Shown here piece by piece: positions 52,801-64,000 of a stretch of DNA of 64,000 nucleotides. The position numbers and the translations under genes were made by a program. The notes below the pieces were generated by a model. That model ran no database searches. It was not told the origin of the DNA and saw nothing but the letters and a program-made list of their open reading frames with translations. The stretch spans positions 11,244,413 through 11,308,412 of the forward strand of contig OZ038533.1 in assembly GCA_964036665.1 (NCBI GenBank), read 5' to 3'. The DNA is from Gordius sp. MW1 (taxonomy: Eukaryota > Nematomorpha > Gordioida > Gordea > Gordiidae). How positions within the stretch are numbered: position 1 is the first letter of the stretch; every line of letters starts with the position of its first letter.

Positions 52801-55300
52801 GAAAATGGCTCTATGCGATCATGATTTCAAAGTAATAGTTTTCAGATTCTGATAAATTTTTACTTGGGATCATAGAAACCACGTCTGAAAACGACAACTT
52901 TCATCGGATGCATACGGTTGAAAGAAAAATATGTGAAAAATTTTGAGGTAAAAATATTTATTTTTTTCGATTCTATGTGAAAGAGCATGAAAAAATATAT
53001 AAAAGTAAGCCAATTTGAGAATCCTATTATCCTCGATTGACTTCCGAAAAGAGGCTTTAAGCTGCGAGAACTATCATTTTGACAAAAGACAACGTTTTAT
53101 TGTTGCGATTAGTTTGTTGTATCGCAACGTGAGTGCTTAATTTTTGAAAATGGCTCTATGCGATCATGATTTCAAAGTAATAGTTTTCTGATTCTGATAA
53201 ATTTTTACTTTTTATCATCGAAATCACGTCTGAAAACGACAACTTTCATCGGATGCATACGGTTGAAAGAAAAATATGTGAAAAATTTGAGGTAAAAATA
53301 TTTATTTTTTTCGATTATATGTGAAAGAGCATGAAAAAATATATAAAAGTAAGCCAATTTGAGAATCCTATTATCCTCGATTGACTTCCGAAAGGAGGTT
53401 TTAAGCTGCGAGAACTATCATTTTGACAAAAGACAACGTTTTATTGTTGCGATTAGTTTGTTGTATCGCAACGTGAGTGCTTAATTTTTGAAAATGGCTC
53501 TATGCGATCATGATTTCAAAGTAATAGTTTTCTGATTCTGATAAATTTTCACTTTTTATCATCGAAAACGTCTGAAAACGACAACTTTCATCGGATGCAT
53601 ACGGTTGAAAGAAAAATATGTGAAAAATTTTGAGGTAAAAATATTTATTTTTTTCTATTCTATGTGAAAGAGCATGAAAAAATATATAAAAGTAAGCCAA
53701 TTTGAGAATCCTATTATCCTCGATTGACTTCCGAAAAGAGGTTTTAAGCTGCGAGAACTATCATTTTGACAAAAGACAACGTTTTATTGTTGCGATTAGT
53801 TTGTTGTATCGCAACGTGAGTGCTTAATTTTTGAAAATGGCTCTATGCGATCATGATTTCAAAGTAATAGTTTTCTGATTCTGATAAATTTTTACTTTTT
53901 ATCATCGAAATCACGTCTGAAAACGACAACTTTCATCGGATGCATACGGTTGAAAGAAAAATATGTGAAAAATTTGAGGTAAAAATATTTATTTTTTTCG
54001 ATTATATGTGAAAGAGCATGAAAAAATATATAAAAGTAAGCCAATTTGAGAATCCTATTATCCTCGATTGACTTCCGAAAAGAGGTTTTAAGCTGCGAGA
54101 ACCATCATTTTGACAAAAGACAACGTTTTATTGTTGCGATTAGTTTGTTGTATCGCAACGTGAGTGTTTATTTTTCAAAAATGCACTATGCGATCATGAT
54201 TTCAAAGTAATAGTTTTCTGATTCTGATAAATTTTCACTTTTTATCATCGAAACCACGTCTGAAAACGACAACTTTCATCGGATGCATACGGTTGAAAGA
54301 AAAATATGTGAAAAATTTTGAGGTAAAAATATTTACTTTTTTCGATTCTATGTGAAAGAGCATGACAAAATATATAAAAGTAAGCCAATTTGAGAATCCT
54401 ATTATCCTTGATTGACTTCCGAAAAGAGGTTTTAAGCTGCGAGAACTATCATTTTGACAAAAGACAACGTTTTATTGTTGCGATTAGTTTGTTGTTCGCA
54501 ACGTGAGTGCTTAATTTTTGAAAATGGCTCTATGCGATCATGATTTCAAAGTAATAGTTTTCTGATTCTGATAAATTTTTACTTTTTATCATCGAAACCA
54601 CGTCTGAAAACGACAACTTTCATCGGATGCATACGGTTGAAAGAAAAATATGTGAAAAATTTTGAGGTAAAAATATTTCTTTTTTTCGATTCTATGTGAA
54701 AGAGCATGAAAAAATATATAAAAGTAAGCCAATTTGAGAATCCTATTATCCTCGATTGACTTCCAAAAAGAGGTTTTAAGCTGCGAGAACTATCATTTTG
54801 ACAAAAGACAACGTTTTATTGTTGCGATTAGTTTGTTGTATCGCAACGTGATTGCTTAATTTTTCAAAAATGCACTATGCGATCATGATTTCAAAGTAAC
54901 AGTTTTCTGATTCTGATAAATTTTTACTTTTTATCATCGAAACCACGTCTGAAAACGACAACTTTCATCGGATGAATACGGTTCAAAGGAAAATATGTGA
55001 AAAATTTTGAGGTAAAAATATTTATTTTTTTCAATTCTATGTGAAAGAGCATGAAAAAATATATAAAAGTAAGCCAATTTGAGAATCCTAGTATCCTCGA
55101 TTGACTTCCGAAAAGAGGCTTTAAGCTGCGAGAACGATCATTTTGACAAAAGACAACGTTTTATTGTTGCGATTAGTTTGTTGTATCGCAACGTGAGTGC
55201 TTAATTTTTCAAAAATGCCTATGCGATCATGATTTCAAAGTAATAGTTTTCTGATTCTGATAAATTTTTACTTTTTATCATCGAAACCACGTCTGAAAAC
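46750..55300 (+). repeat. ~8.6-kb segmental block, copy B
   Basis: Second copy of 32,850-41,700, lacking one monomer that would lie near 52,310. There the junction reads gcatgaaaaatatttaaaag, with one a fewer than usual. It also lacks the second tandem unit seen at 42-44.8 kb, because the copy ends near 55,290. At that point the sequence switches to gaatacggttcaaag followed by agaagcataaa, the start type of the next block. Few substitutions separate it from copy A, for example a short gtaaaaatccttc change near 49,894. Confidence 0.85.
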
Positions 55301-58230
55301 GACAACTTTCATCGGATGAATACGGTTCAAAGAAAAATATGTGAAAAATTTTGAGGTAAAAATATTTCTTTTTTTCAATTCTATGTGAAAGAAGCATAAA
55401 AAAATATATAAAAGTAAGCCAATTTGAGAATCCTATTATCCTCGATTGACTTCCGAAAAGAGGTTTTAAGCTGCGAGAACTATCATTTTGACAAAAGACA
55501 ACGTTTTATTGTTGCGATTAGTTTGTTGTTCGCAACGTGAGTGCTTAATTTTTGAAAATGGCTCTATGCGATCATGATTTCAAAGTAATAGTTTTCTGAT
55601 TCTGATAAATTTTTACTTTTTATCATCGAAACCACGTCTGAAAACGACAACTTTCATCGGATGCATACGGTTGAAATGTGAAAAATTTTGAGGTAAAAAT
55701 ATTTATTTTTTTCGATTCTATGTGAAAGAGCATGAAAAAATATATAAAAGTAAGCCAATTTGAGAATCCTATTATCCTCGATTGACTTCCGAAAAGAGGT
55801 TTTAAGCTGCGAGAACTATCATTTTGACAAAAGACAACGTTTTATTGTTGCGATTAGTTTGTTGTATCGCAACGTGAGTGCTTAATTTTTCAAAAATGCA
55901 CTATGCGATCATGATGTCAAAATAATAGTTTTCTGATTCTGATAAATTTTTACTTTTTATCATCGAAACCACGTCTGAAAACGACAACTTTCATCGGATG
56001 AATACGGTTTAAAGAAAAATATGTGCAAAAATTTTGAGGTAAAAATATTTATTTTTTTCAATTCTATGTGAAAGAGCATGAAAAAATATTTAAAAGTAAG
56101 CCAATTTGAGAATCCTATTATCCTCGATTGACTTCCGAAAAGAGGTTTTAAGCTGCGAGAACTATCATTTTGACAAAAGACAACGTTTTATTGTTGCGAT
56201 TAGTTTGTTGTATCGCAACGTGAGTGCTTAATTTTTGAAAATGGCTCTATGCGATCATGATTTCAAAGTAATAGTTTTCTGATTCTGATAAATTTTCACT
56301 TTTTATCATCGAAACCACGTCTGAAAACGACAACTTTCATCGGATGCATACGGTTGAAAGAAAAATATGTGAAAAATTTTGAGGTAAAAATATTTATTTT
56401 TTTCGATTCTATGTGAAAGAGCATGAAAAAATATATAAAAGTAAGCCAATTTGAGAATCCTATTATCCTCGATTGACTTCCGAAAAGAGGTTTTAAGCTG
56501 CGAGAACTATCATTTTGATAAAAGACAACGTTTTATTGTTGCGATTAGTTTGTTGTATCGCAACGTGAGTGCTTAATTTTTGAAAATGGCTCTATGCGAT
56601 CATGATTTCAAAGTAATAGCTTTCTGATTCTGATAAATTTTTACTTTTTATCATCGAAATCACGTCTGAAAACGACAACTTTCATCGGATGCATACGGTT
56701 GAAAGAAAAATATGTGAAAAATTTTGAGGTAAAAATATTTATTTTTTTCGATTCTATGTGAAAGAGCATGAAAAAATATATAAAAGTAAGCCAATAAGAG
56801 AATCCTATTATCCTCGATTGACTTCCGAAAAGAGGTTTTAAGCTGCGAGAACTATCATTTTGACAAAAGACAACGTTTTATTGTTGCGATTAATTTGTTG
56901 TATCGCAACGTGAGTGCTTAATTTTTGAAAATGGCTCTATGCGATCATGATTTCAAAGTAATAGTTTTCAGATTCTGATAAATTTTTACTTGGGATCATA
57001 GAAACCACGTCTGAAAACGACAACTTTCATCGGATGCATACGGTTGAAAGAAAAATATGTGAAAAATTTTGAGGTAAAAATATTTATTTTTTTCGATTCT
57101 ATGTGAAAGAGCATGAAAAAATATATAAAAGTAAGCCAATTTGAGAATCCTATTATCCTCGATTGACTTCCGAAAAGAGGCTTTAAGCTGCGAGAACTAT
57201 CATTTTGACAAAAGACAACGTTTTATTGTTGCGATTAGTTTGTTGTATCGCAACGTGAGTGCTTAATTTTTGAAAATGGCTCTATGCGATCATGATTTCA
57301 AAGTAATAGTTTTCTGATTCTGATAAATTTTTACTTTTTATCATCGAAATCACGTCTGAAAACGACAACTTTCATCGGATGCATACGGTTGAAAGAAAAA
57401 TATGTGAAAAATTTGAGGTAAAAATATTTATTTTTTTCGATTATATGTGAAAGAGCATGAAAAAATATATAAAAGTAAGCCAATTTGAGAATCCTATTAT
57501 CCTCGATTGACTTCCGAAAGGAGGTTTTAAGCTGCGAGAACTATCATTTTGACAAAAGACAACGTTTTATTGTTGCGATTAGTTTGTTGTATCGCAACGT
57601 GAGTGCTTAATTTTTGAAAATGGCTCTATGCGATCATGATTTCAAAGTAATAGTTTTCTGATTCTGATAAATTTTCACTTTTTATCATCGAAAACGTCTG
57701 AAAACGACAACTTTCATCGGATGCATACGGTTGAAAGAAAAATATGTGAAAAATTTTGAGGTAAAAATATTTATTTTTTTCTATTCTATGTGAAAGAGCA
57801 TGAAAAAATATATAAAAGTAAGCCAATTTGAGAATCCTATTATCCTCGATTGACTTCCGAAAAGAGGTTTTAAGCTGCGAGAACTATCATTTTGACAAAA
57901 GACAACGTTTTATTGTTGCGATTAGTTTGTTGTATCGCAACGTGAGTGCTTAATTTTTGAAAATGGCTCTATGCGATCATGATTTCAAAGTAATAGTTTT
58001 CTGATTCTGATAAATTTTTACTTTTTATCATCGAAATCACGTCTGAAAACGACAACTTTCATCGGATGCATACGGTTGAAAGAAAAATATGTGAAAAATT
58101 TGAGGTAAAAATATTTATTTTTTTCGATTATATGTGAAAGAGCATGAAAAAATATATAAAAGTAAGCCAATTTGAGAATCCTATTATCCTCGATTGACTT
58201 CCGAAAAGAGGTTTTAAGCTGCGAGAACCA
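55300..58230 (+). repeat. Third copy of the 37.7-40.6 kb block (copy C)
   Basis: Matches 51,611-54,101 at an offset of 3,779 bp on the left and 4,126 bp on the right. Markers are agaagcat (51,611 and 55,390), ccaataagag (52,669 and 56,795), tcatcgaaaacgtc (53,559 and 57,685) and gaaccatc (54,101 and 58,227). The offset step reflects the monomer missing from copy B, which is present here as in copy A. It carries gtgcaaaaatttt near 56,022, also seen near 6,836 and 18,859. The match ends after 58,227, where a gaaaatggctc monomer replaces the gtgtttattt type. Confidence 0.85.
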
Positions 58231-59199
58231 TCATTTTGACAAAAGACAACGTTTTATTGTTGCGATTAGTTTGTTGTATCGCAACGTGAGTGCTTAATTT
58301 TTGAAAATGGCTCTATGCGATCATGATTTCAAAGTAATAGTTTTCAGATTCTGATAAATTTTTACTTGGGATCATAGAAACCACGTCTGAAAACGACAAC
58401 TTTCATCGGATGCATACGGTTGAAAGAAAAATATGTGAAAAATTTTGAGGTAAAAATATTTATTTTTTTCGATTCTATGTGAAAGAGCATGAAAAAATAT
58501 ATAAAAGTAAGCCAATTTGAGAATCCTATTATCCTCGATTGACTTCCGAAAAGAGGCTTTAAGCTGCGAGAACGATCATTTTGACAAAAGACAACGTTTT
58601 ATTGTTGCGATTAGTTTGTTGTATCGCAACGTGAGTGCTTAATTTTTCAAAAATGCACTATGCGATCATGATTTCAAAGTAATAGTTTTCTGATTCTGAT
58701 AAATTTTTACTTTTTATCATCGAAACCACGTCTGAAAACGACAACTTTCATCGGATGCATACGGTTGAAAGAAAAATATGTGAAAAATTTTGAGGTAAAA
58801 ATATTTATTTTTTTCGATTATATGTGAAAGAGCATGAAAAAATATATAAAAGTAAGCCAATTTGAGAATCCTATTATCCTCGATTGACTTCCGAAAGGAG
58901 GTTTTAAGCTGCGAGTATCATTTTGACAAAAGACAACATTTTATTGTTGCGATTAGTTTGTTGTATCGCAACGTGAGTGCTTAATTTTTGAAAATGGCTC
59001 TATGCGATCATGATTTCAAAGTAATAGTTTTCAGATTCTGATAAATTTTTACTTGGGATAATAGAAACCACGTCTGAAAACGACAAAATATGTGAAAAAT
59101 TTTGAGGTAAAAATATTTATTTTTTTCAATTCTATGTGAAAGAGCATGAAAAAATATATAAAAGTAAGCCAATTTGAGAATCCTATTATCCTCGATTGA

Positions 59200-61950
59200 C
59201 TTCCAAAAGAGGTTTTAAGCTGCGAGAACTATCATTTTGACAAAAGACAACGTTTTATTGTTGCGATTAGTTTGTTGTATCGCAACGTGAGTGCTTAATT
59301 TTTCAAAAATGCACTATGCGATCATGATTTTCAAAGTAATAGTTTTCTGATTCTGATAAATTTTTACTTTTTATCATCGAAACCACGTCTGAAAACGACA
59401 ACTTTCATCGGATGCATACGGTTGAAAGAAAAATATGTGAAAAATTTTGAGGTAAAAATATTTATTTTTTTCGATTCTATGTGAAAGAGCATGAAAAAAT
59501 ATATAAAAGTAAGCCAATTTGAGAATCCTATTATCCTCGATTGACTTCCGAAAAGAGGTTTTAAGCTGCGAGAACCATCATTTTGACAAAAGACAACGTT
59601 TTATTGTTGCGATTAGTTTGTTGTATCGCAACGTGAGTGCTTAATTTTTGAAAATGGCTCTATGCGATCATGATTTCAAAGTAATAGTTTTCAAATTCTG
59701 ATAAATTTTTACTTGGGATCATAGAAACCACGTCTGAAAACGACAACTTTCATCGGATGAATACGGTTCAAAGAAAAATATGTGAAAAATTTTGAGGTAA
59801 AAATATTTATTATTTTCGATTCTATGTGAAAGAGCATGAAAAAATATATAAAAGTAAACCAATTTGAGAATCCTATTATCCTCGATTGACTTCCGAAAAG
59901 AGGTTTTAAGCTGCGAGAACTATCATTTTGACAAAAGACAACGTTTTATTGTTGCGATTAGTTTGTTGTATCGCAACGTGAGTGTTTATTTTTCAAAAAT
60001 GCACTATGCGATCATGATTTCAAAGTAATAGTTTTCTGATTCTGATAAATTTTCACTTTTTATCATCGAAACCACGTCTGGAAACGACAACTTTCATCGG
60101 ATGCATACGGTTGAAAGAAAAATATGTGAAAAATTTTGAGGTAAAAATATTTACTTTTTTCGATTATATGTGAAAGAGCATGACAAAATATATAAAAGTA
60201 AGCCAATTTGAGAATCCTATTATCCTTGATTGACTTCCGAAAAGAGGTTTTAAGCTGCGAGAACTATCATTTTGACAAAAGACAACGTTTTATTGTTGCG
60301 ATTAGTTTGTTGTTCGCAACGTGAGTGCTTAATTTTTGAAAATGGCTCTATGCGATCATGATTTCAAAGTAATAGTTTTCTGATTCTGATAAATTTTTAC
60401 TTTTTATCATCGAAACCACGTCTGAAAACGACAACTTTCATCGGATGCATACGGTTGAAAGAAAAATATGTGAAAAATTTTGAGGTAAAAATATTTCTTT
60501 TTTTCGATTCTATGTGAAAGAGCATGAAAAAATATATAAAAGTAAGCCAATTTGAGAATCCTATTATCCTCGATTGACTTCCAAAAAGAGGTTTTAAGCT
60601 GCGAGAACTATCATTTTGACAAAAGACAACGTTTTATTGTTGCGATTAGTTTGTTGTATCGCAACGTGAGTGCTTAATTTTTCAAAAATGCACTATGCGA
60701 TCATGATTTCAAAGTAACAGTTTTCTGATTCTGATAAATTTTTACTTTTTATCATCGAAACCACGTCTGAAAACGACAACTTTCATCGGATGAATACGGT
60801 TCAAAGGAAAATATGTGAAAAATTTTGAGGTAAAAATATTTATTTTTTTCAATTCTATGTGAAAGAGCATGAAAAAATATATAAAAGTAAGCCAATTTGA
60901 GAATCCTATTATCCTCGATTGACTTCCGAAAAGAGGCTTTAAGCTGCGAGAACGATCATTTTGACAAAAGACAACGTTTTATTGTTGCGATTAGTTTGTT
61001 GTATCGCAACGTGAGTGCTTAATTTTTCAAAAATGCCTATGCGATCATGATTTCAAAGTAATAGTTTTCTGATTCTGATAAATTTTTACTTTTTATCATC
61101 GAAACCACGTCTGAAAACGACAACTTTCATCGGATGCATACGGTTGAAAGAAAAATATGTGAAAAATTTTGAGGTAAAAAATTATTTTTTTCGATTATAT
61201 GTGAAAGAGCATGAAAAAATATATAAAAGTAAGCCAATTTGAGAATCCTATTATCCTCGATTGACTTCCGAAAGGAGGTTTTAAGCTGCGAGAACTATCA
61301 TTTTGACAAAAGACAACGTTTTATTGTTGCGATTAGTTTGTTGTATCGCAACGTGAGTGCTTAATTTTTGAAAATGGCTCTATGCGATCATGATTTCAAA
61401 GTAATAGTTTTCAGATTCTGATAAATTTTTACTTGGGATAATAGAAACCACGTCTGAAAACGACAAAATATGTGAAAAATTTTGAGGTAAAAATATTTAT
61501 TTTTTTCAATTCTATGTGAAAGAGCATGAAAAAATATATAAAAGTAAGCCAATTTGAGAATCCTATTATCCTCGATTGACTTCCGAAAAGAGGTTTTAAG
61601 CTGCGAGAACTATCATTTTGACAAAAGACAACCTTTTATTGTTGCGATTAGTTTGTTGTATCGCAACGTGAGTGCTTAATTTTTCAAAAATGCACTATGC
61701 GATCATGATTTCAAAGTAATAGTTTTCTGATTCTGATAAATTTTTACTTTTTATCATCGAAACCACGTCTGAAAACGACAACTTTCATCGGATGAATACG
61801 GTTCAAAGAAAAATATGTGAAAAATTTTGAGGTAAAAATATTTATTTTTTTCAATTCTATGTGAAAGAGCATGAAAAAATATATAAAAGTAAGCCAATTT
61901 GAGAATCCTATTATCCTCGATTGACTTCCGAAAAGAGGTTTTAAGCTGCG
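59200..61950 (+). repeat. Third copy of the 34.7-37.4 kb 8-monomer block
   Basis: Matches 34,700-37,400 at an offset of 24,499 bp (gtgtttattt 35,480 and 59,979; gcctatgcg 36,536 and 61,035), then 24,503 bp at the 30-bp deletion (36,961 and 61,464). The same block also lies at about 48,600-51,300. A private change tttattattttcg near 59,811 and a single extra t near 59,330 (gattttcaaag) are specific to this copy. The stretch 58,230-59,200 just before it is ordinary monomers, including one short monomer and one with a 4-bp deletion, gcgagtatc, near 58,912. Confidence 0.8.
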
Positions 61951-62299
61951 AGAACTATCATTTTGACAAAAGACAACGTTTTATTGTTGCGATTAGTTTG
62001 TTGTATCGCAACGTGAGTGCTTAATTTTTCAAAAATGCACTATGCGATCATGATTTCAAAGTAATAGTTTTCTGATTCTGATAAATTTTTACTTTTTATC
62101 ATCGAAACCACGTCTGAAAACGACAACTTTCATCGGATGCATACGGTTGAAAGAAAAATATGTGAAAAATTTTGAGGTAAAAATATTTATTTTTTTCGAT
62201 TCTATGTGAAAGAGCATGAAAAAATATATAAAAGTAAGCCAATTTGAGAATCCTATTATCCTCGATTGACTTCCGAAAAGAGGTTTTAAGCTGCGAGAA

Positions 62300-64000
62300 C
62301 TATCATTTTGACAAAAGACAACGTTTCATTGTTGCGATTAGTTTGTTGTATCGCAAAGTGAGTGCTTAATTTTTCAAAAACGCACTATGCGATCATGATT
62401 TCAAAGTAATAGTTTTCTGATTCTGATAAATTTTTACTTTTTATCATCAAAACCACGTCTGAAAACGACAACTTTCATCGGATGCATAGGGTTAAAAGAA
62501 AAATATGTGAAAAATTTTGAGGTAAAAATATTTATTTTTTTGATTCTATGTGAAAGAGCATGAAAAAATATATAAAAGTAAGCCAATTTGAGAATCCTAT
62601 TATCCTCGATTGACTTCTGAAAAGAGGTTTTAAGCTGCGAGAAATATCATTTTGACAAAAGACAACGTTTTATTGTTGCGATTAGTTTGTTGTATCGCAA
62701 CGTGAGTGCTTAATTTTTGAAAATGGCTCTATGCGATCATGATTTCAAAGTAATAGTTTTCAGATTCTGATAAATTTTTACTTGGGATCATAGAAACCAC
62801 GTCTGAAAACGACAAAATATGTGAAAAATTTTGAGGTAAAAATATTTATTTTTTCAATTCTATGTGAAAGAGCATGAAAAAATATATAAAAGTAAGCCAA
62901 TTTGAGAATCCTATTATCCTCGATTGACTTCCAAAAAGAGGTTTTAAGCTGCGAGAACTATCATTTTGACAAAAGACAACGTTTTATTGTTGCGATTAGT
63001 TTGTTGTATCGCAACGTGAGTGTTTAATTTTTCAAAAATGCATTATGCGATCATGATTTCAAAGTAATAGTTTTCTGATTCTGATAAATTTTTAATTGGG
63101 ATCATAGAAACCACGTCTGAAAACGACAACTTTCATCGGATGAATACGGTTCAAAGAAAAATATGTGAAAAATTTTGAGGTAAAAATATTTATTTTTTTC
63201 GATTCTTTGTGAAAGAGCATGAAAAAATATATAAAAGTAAGCCAATTTGAGAATCCTATTATCCTCGATTGACTTCTGAAAAGAGGTTTTAAGCTGCGAG
63301 AACTATCATTTTGACAAAAGACAACGTTTCATTGTTGCGATTAGTTTGTTGTATCGCAAAGTGAGTGCTTAATTTTTCAAAAACGCACTATGCGATCATG
63401 ATTTCAAAGTAATAGTTTTCTGATTCTGATAAATTTTTACTTTTTATCATGGAAACCACGTCTGAAAACGACAACTTTCATCGGATGAATACGGTTCAAA
63501 GAAAAATATGTGAAAAATTTTGAGGTAAAAATATTTATTTTTTTCAATTCTATGTGAAAGAGCATGAAAAAATATATAAAAGTAAGCCAATTTGAGAATC
63601 CTATTTCCTCGATTGACTTCCGAAAAGAAGTTTTAAGCTGCGAGAACTATCATTTTGACAAAAGACAACGGTTTATTGTTGCGATTAGTATGTTGTATCA
63701 CAACGTGAGTGCTTAATTTTTCAAAAATGCACTATGCGATCATGATTTCAAAGTAATAGTTTTCTGATTCTGATAAATTTTTACTTTTTATCATCGAAAC
63801 CACGTCTGAAAACGACCATCGGATGCATACGGTTGAAAGAAAAATATGTGAAAAATTTTGAGGTAAAAATATTTATTTTTTTCGATTTTATGTGAAAGAG
63901 CATGAAAAAATATATAAAAGTAAGCCAATTTAAGAATCCTATTATCCTCGATTGACTTCCGAAAAGAGGTTTTAAGCTGCGAGAACTATCATTTTGACAA
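62300..64000 (+). repeat. Decayed satellite monomers at the right end
   Basis: The last five monomers carry many variants not seen elsewhere in the window: atcgcaaagtg with aaaacgcac (62,350 and 63,353), gcatagggttaaaag (62,484), gacttctg (62,611 and 63,270), tttttaattggg (63,090), atcatggaaac (63,447), cctatttcctcg (63,601), agaagttttaag (63,626), acggtttattg (63,668), agtatgttgtatcac (63,687), a 5-bp deletion acgaccatcgg (63,814) and ttaagaatcc (63,929). The final monomer, from 63,897, is cut by the window edge. Higher divergence is typical of array margins. Confidence 0.75.

Larger units (their letters stand above)
1..64000 (+). repeat. Satellite DNA array, ~345-bp monomer, ~187 head-to-tail copies
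   Basis: The same AT-rich unit recurs from the first base to the last. The anchor agagcatgaaaaaatatat occurs at 1, 346, 691, 1036 (with an extra a), 1373, 1718, 2063, 2408, 2753 and onward to 63,897. Spacing is normally 345 bp. Variants of 337 bp (8-bp deletion), 315 bp (30-bp deletion) and others with 1-6-bp indels occur. All copies point the same way. Monomers differ at a limited set of diagnostic sites: ttttcaaaaatgcac versus ttttgaaaatggctc, ctgattc versus cagattc or caaattc, actttttatcatcg versus acttgggatcatag, and gcatacggttg versus gaatacggttc. Reading through the window I found no stretch longer than a few bases that is not satellite. What is seen is the tandem structure; heterochromatic or centromeric location is inferred from what such arrays usually are. 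The family is not one I recognise. Confidence 0.98.

Noticed and set aside
1-64000. CRISPR array
   Set aside because: The repeat is 345 bp with no alternation of short repeats and unique spacers, and the whole unit is conserved.
1-64000. Prokaryotic or phage origin of the window
   Set aside because: No coding density, no ribosome-binding-site/gene pattern and 64 kb of tandem 345-bp repeats; this is eukaryotic satellite organisation.

Overview
The whole 64 kb window is one uninterrupted satellite DNA array. I see no protein-coding gene, RNA gene, transposable element or unique sequence in it. A monomer of about 345 bp repeats head-to-tail on the + strand, with no inversions. Counting by spacing, there are about 187 complete monomers plus a partial one starting near 63,897. 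The first monomer (1-345) is about 30% G+C by hand count (47 C, 58 G). A long homogeneous array of dinucleosome-sized monomers with nested higher-order repeats points to eukaryotic heterochromatin, such as a pericentromeric, centromeric or sex/B-chromosome block. CpG is not depleted (14 in the first monomer against about 8 expected), which fits an organism with little DNA methylation, such as many invertebrates. I cannot name the species or satellite family.

Layout: (1) 1-4,860, a tandem 2,752-bp, 8-monomer higher-order repeat (HOR). (2) 4,815-16,837 and 16,838-28,171, a direct tandem duplication with a 12,023-bp unit (35 monomers). The copies are almost identical, but the second lacks two monomers. 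Copy 1 contains a smaller 1,724-bp (5-monomer) repeat. (3) 28,172-32,850, a mosaic with one-monomer and two-monomer local duplications and a chimeric monomer. (4) About 32,850-41,700, repeated at about 46,750-55,300 with an offset of 13,904 bp, changing to 13,558 bp where one monomer is missing. Within this, 39,200-44,800 is a second, separate 8-monomer tandem repeat (2,745-2,747 bp). (5) 44,571-46,865, a cluster of shortened 315-bp monomers. (6) About 55,300-58,230, a third copy of the 37.7-40.6 kb / 51.6-54.1 kb block. (7) About 59,200-61,950, a third copy of the 34.7-37.4 kb block. (8) 62,300-64,000, visibly more decayed monomers, possibly approaching the edge of the array.

Each monomer carries conserved small elements that could matter if the array is transcribed or bound by protein: a TATATAAAAG motif, an 8-bp-stem hairpin, an ATCATGAT palindrome, and a 27-bp dyad centred on ATGCAT. 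The dyad exists in intact and broken versions, and it is exactly what the 315-bp monomers have lost. The array looks shaped by repeated unequal exchange or segmental amplification at many scales. The open reading frames of 64-89 codons on the minus strand are by-products of the repeat, not genes.
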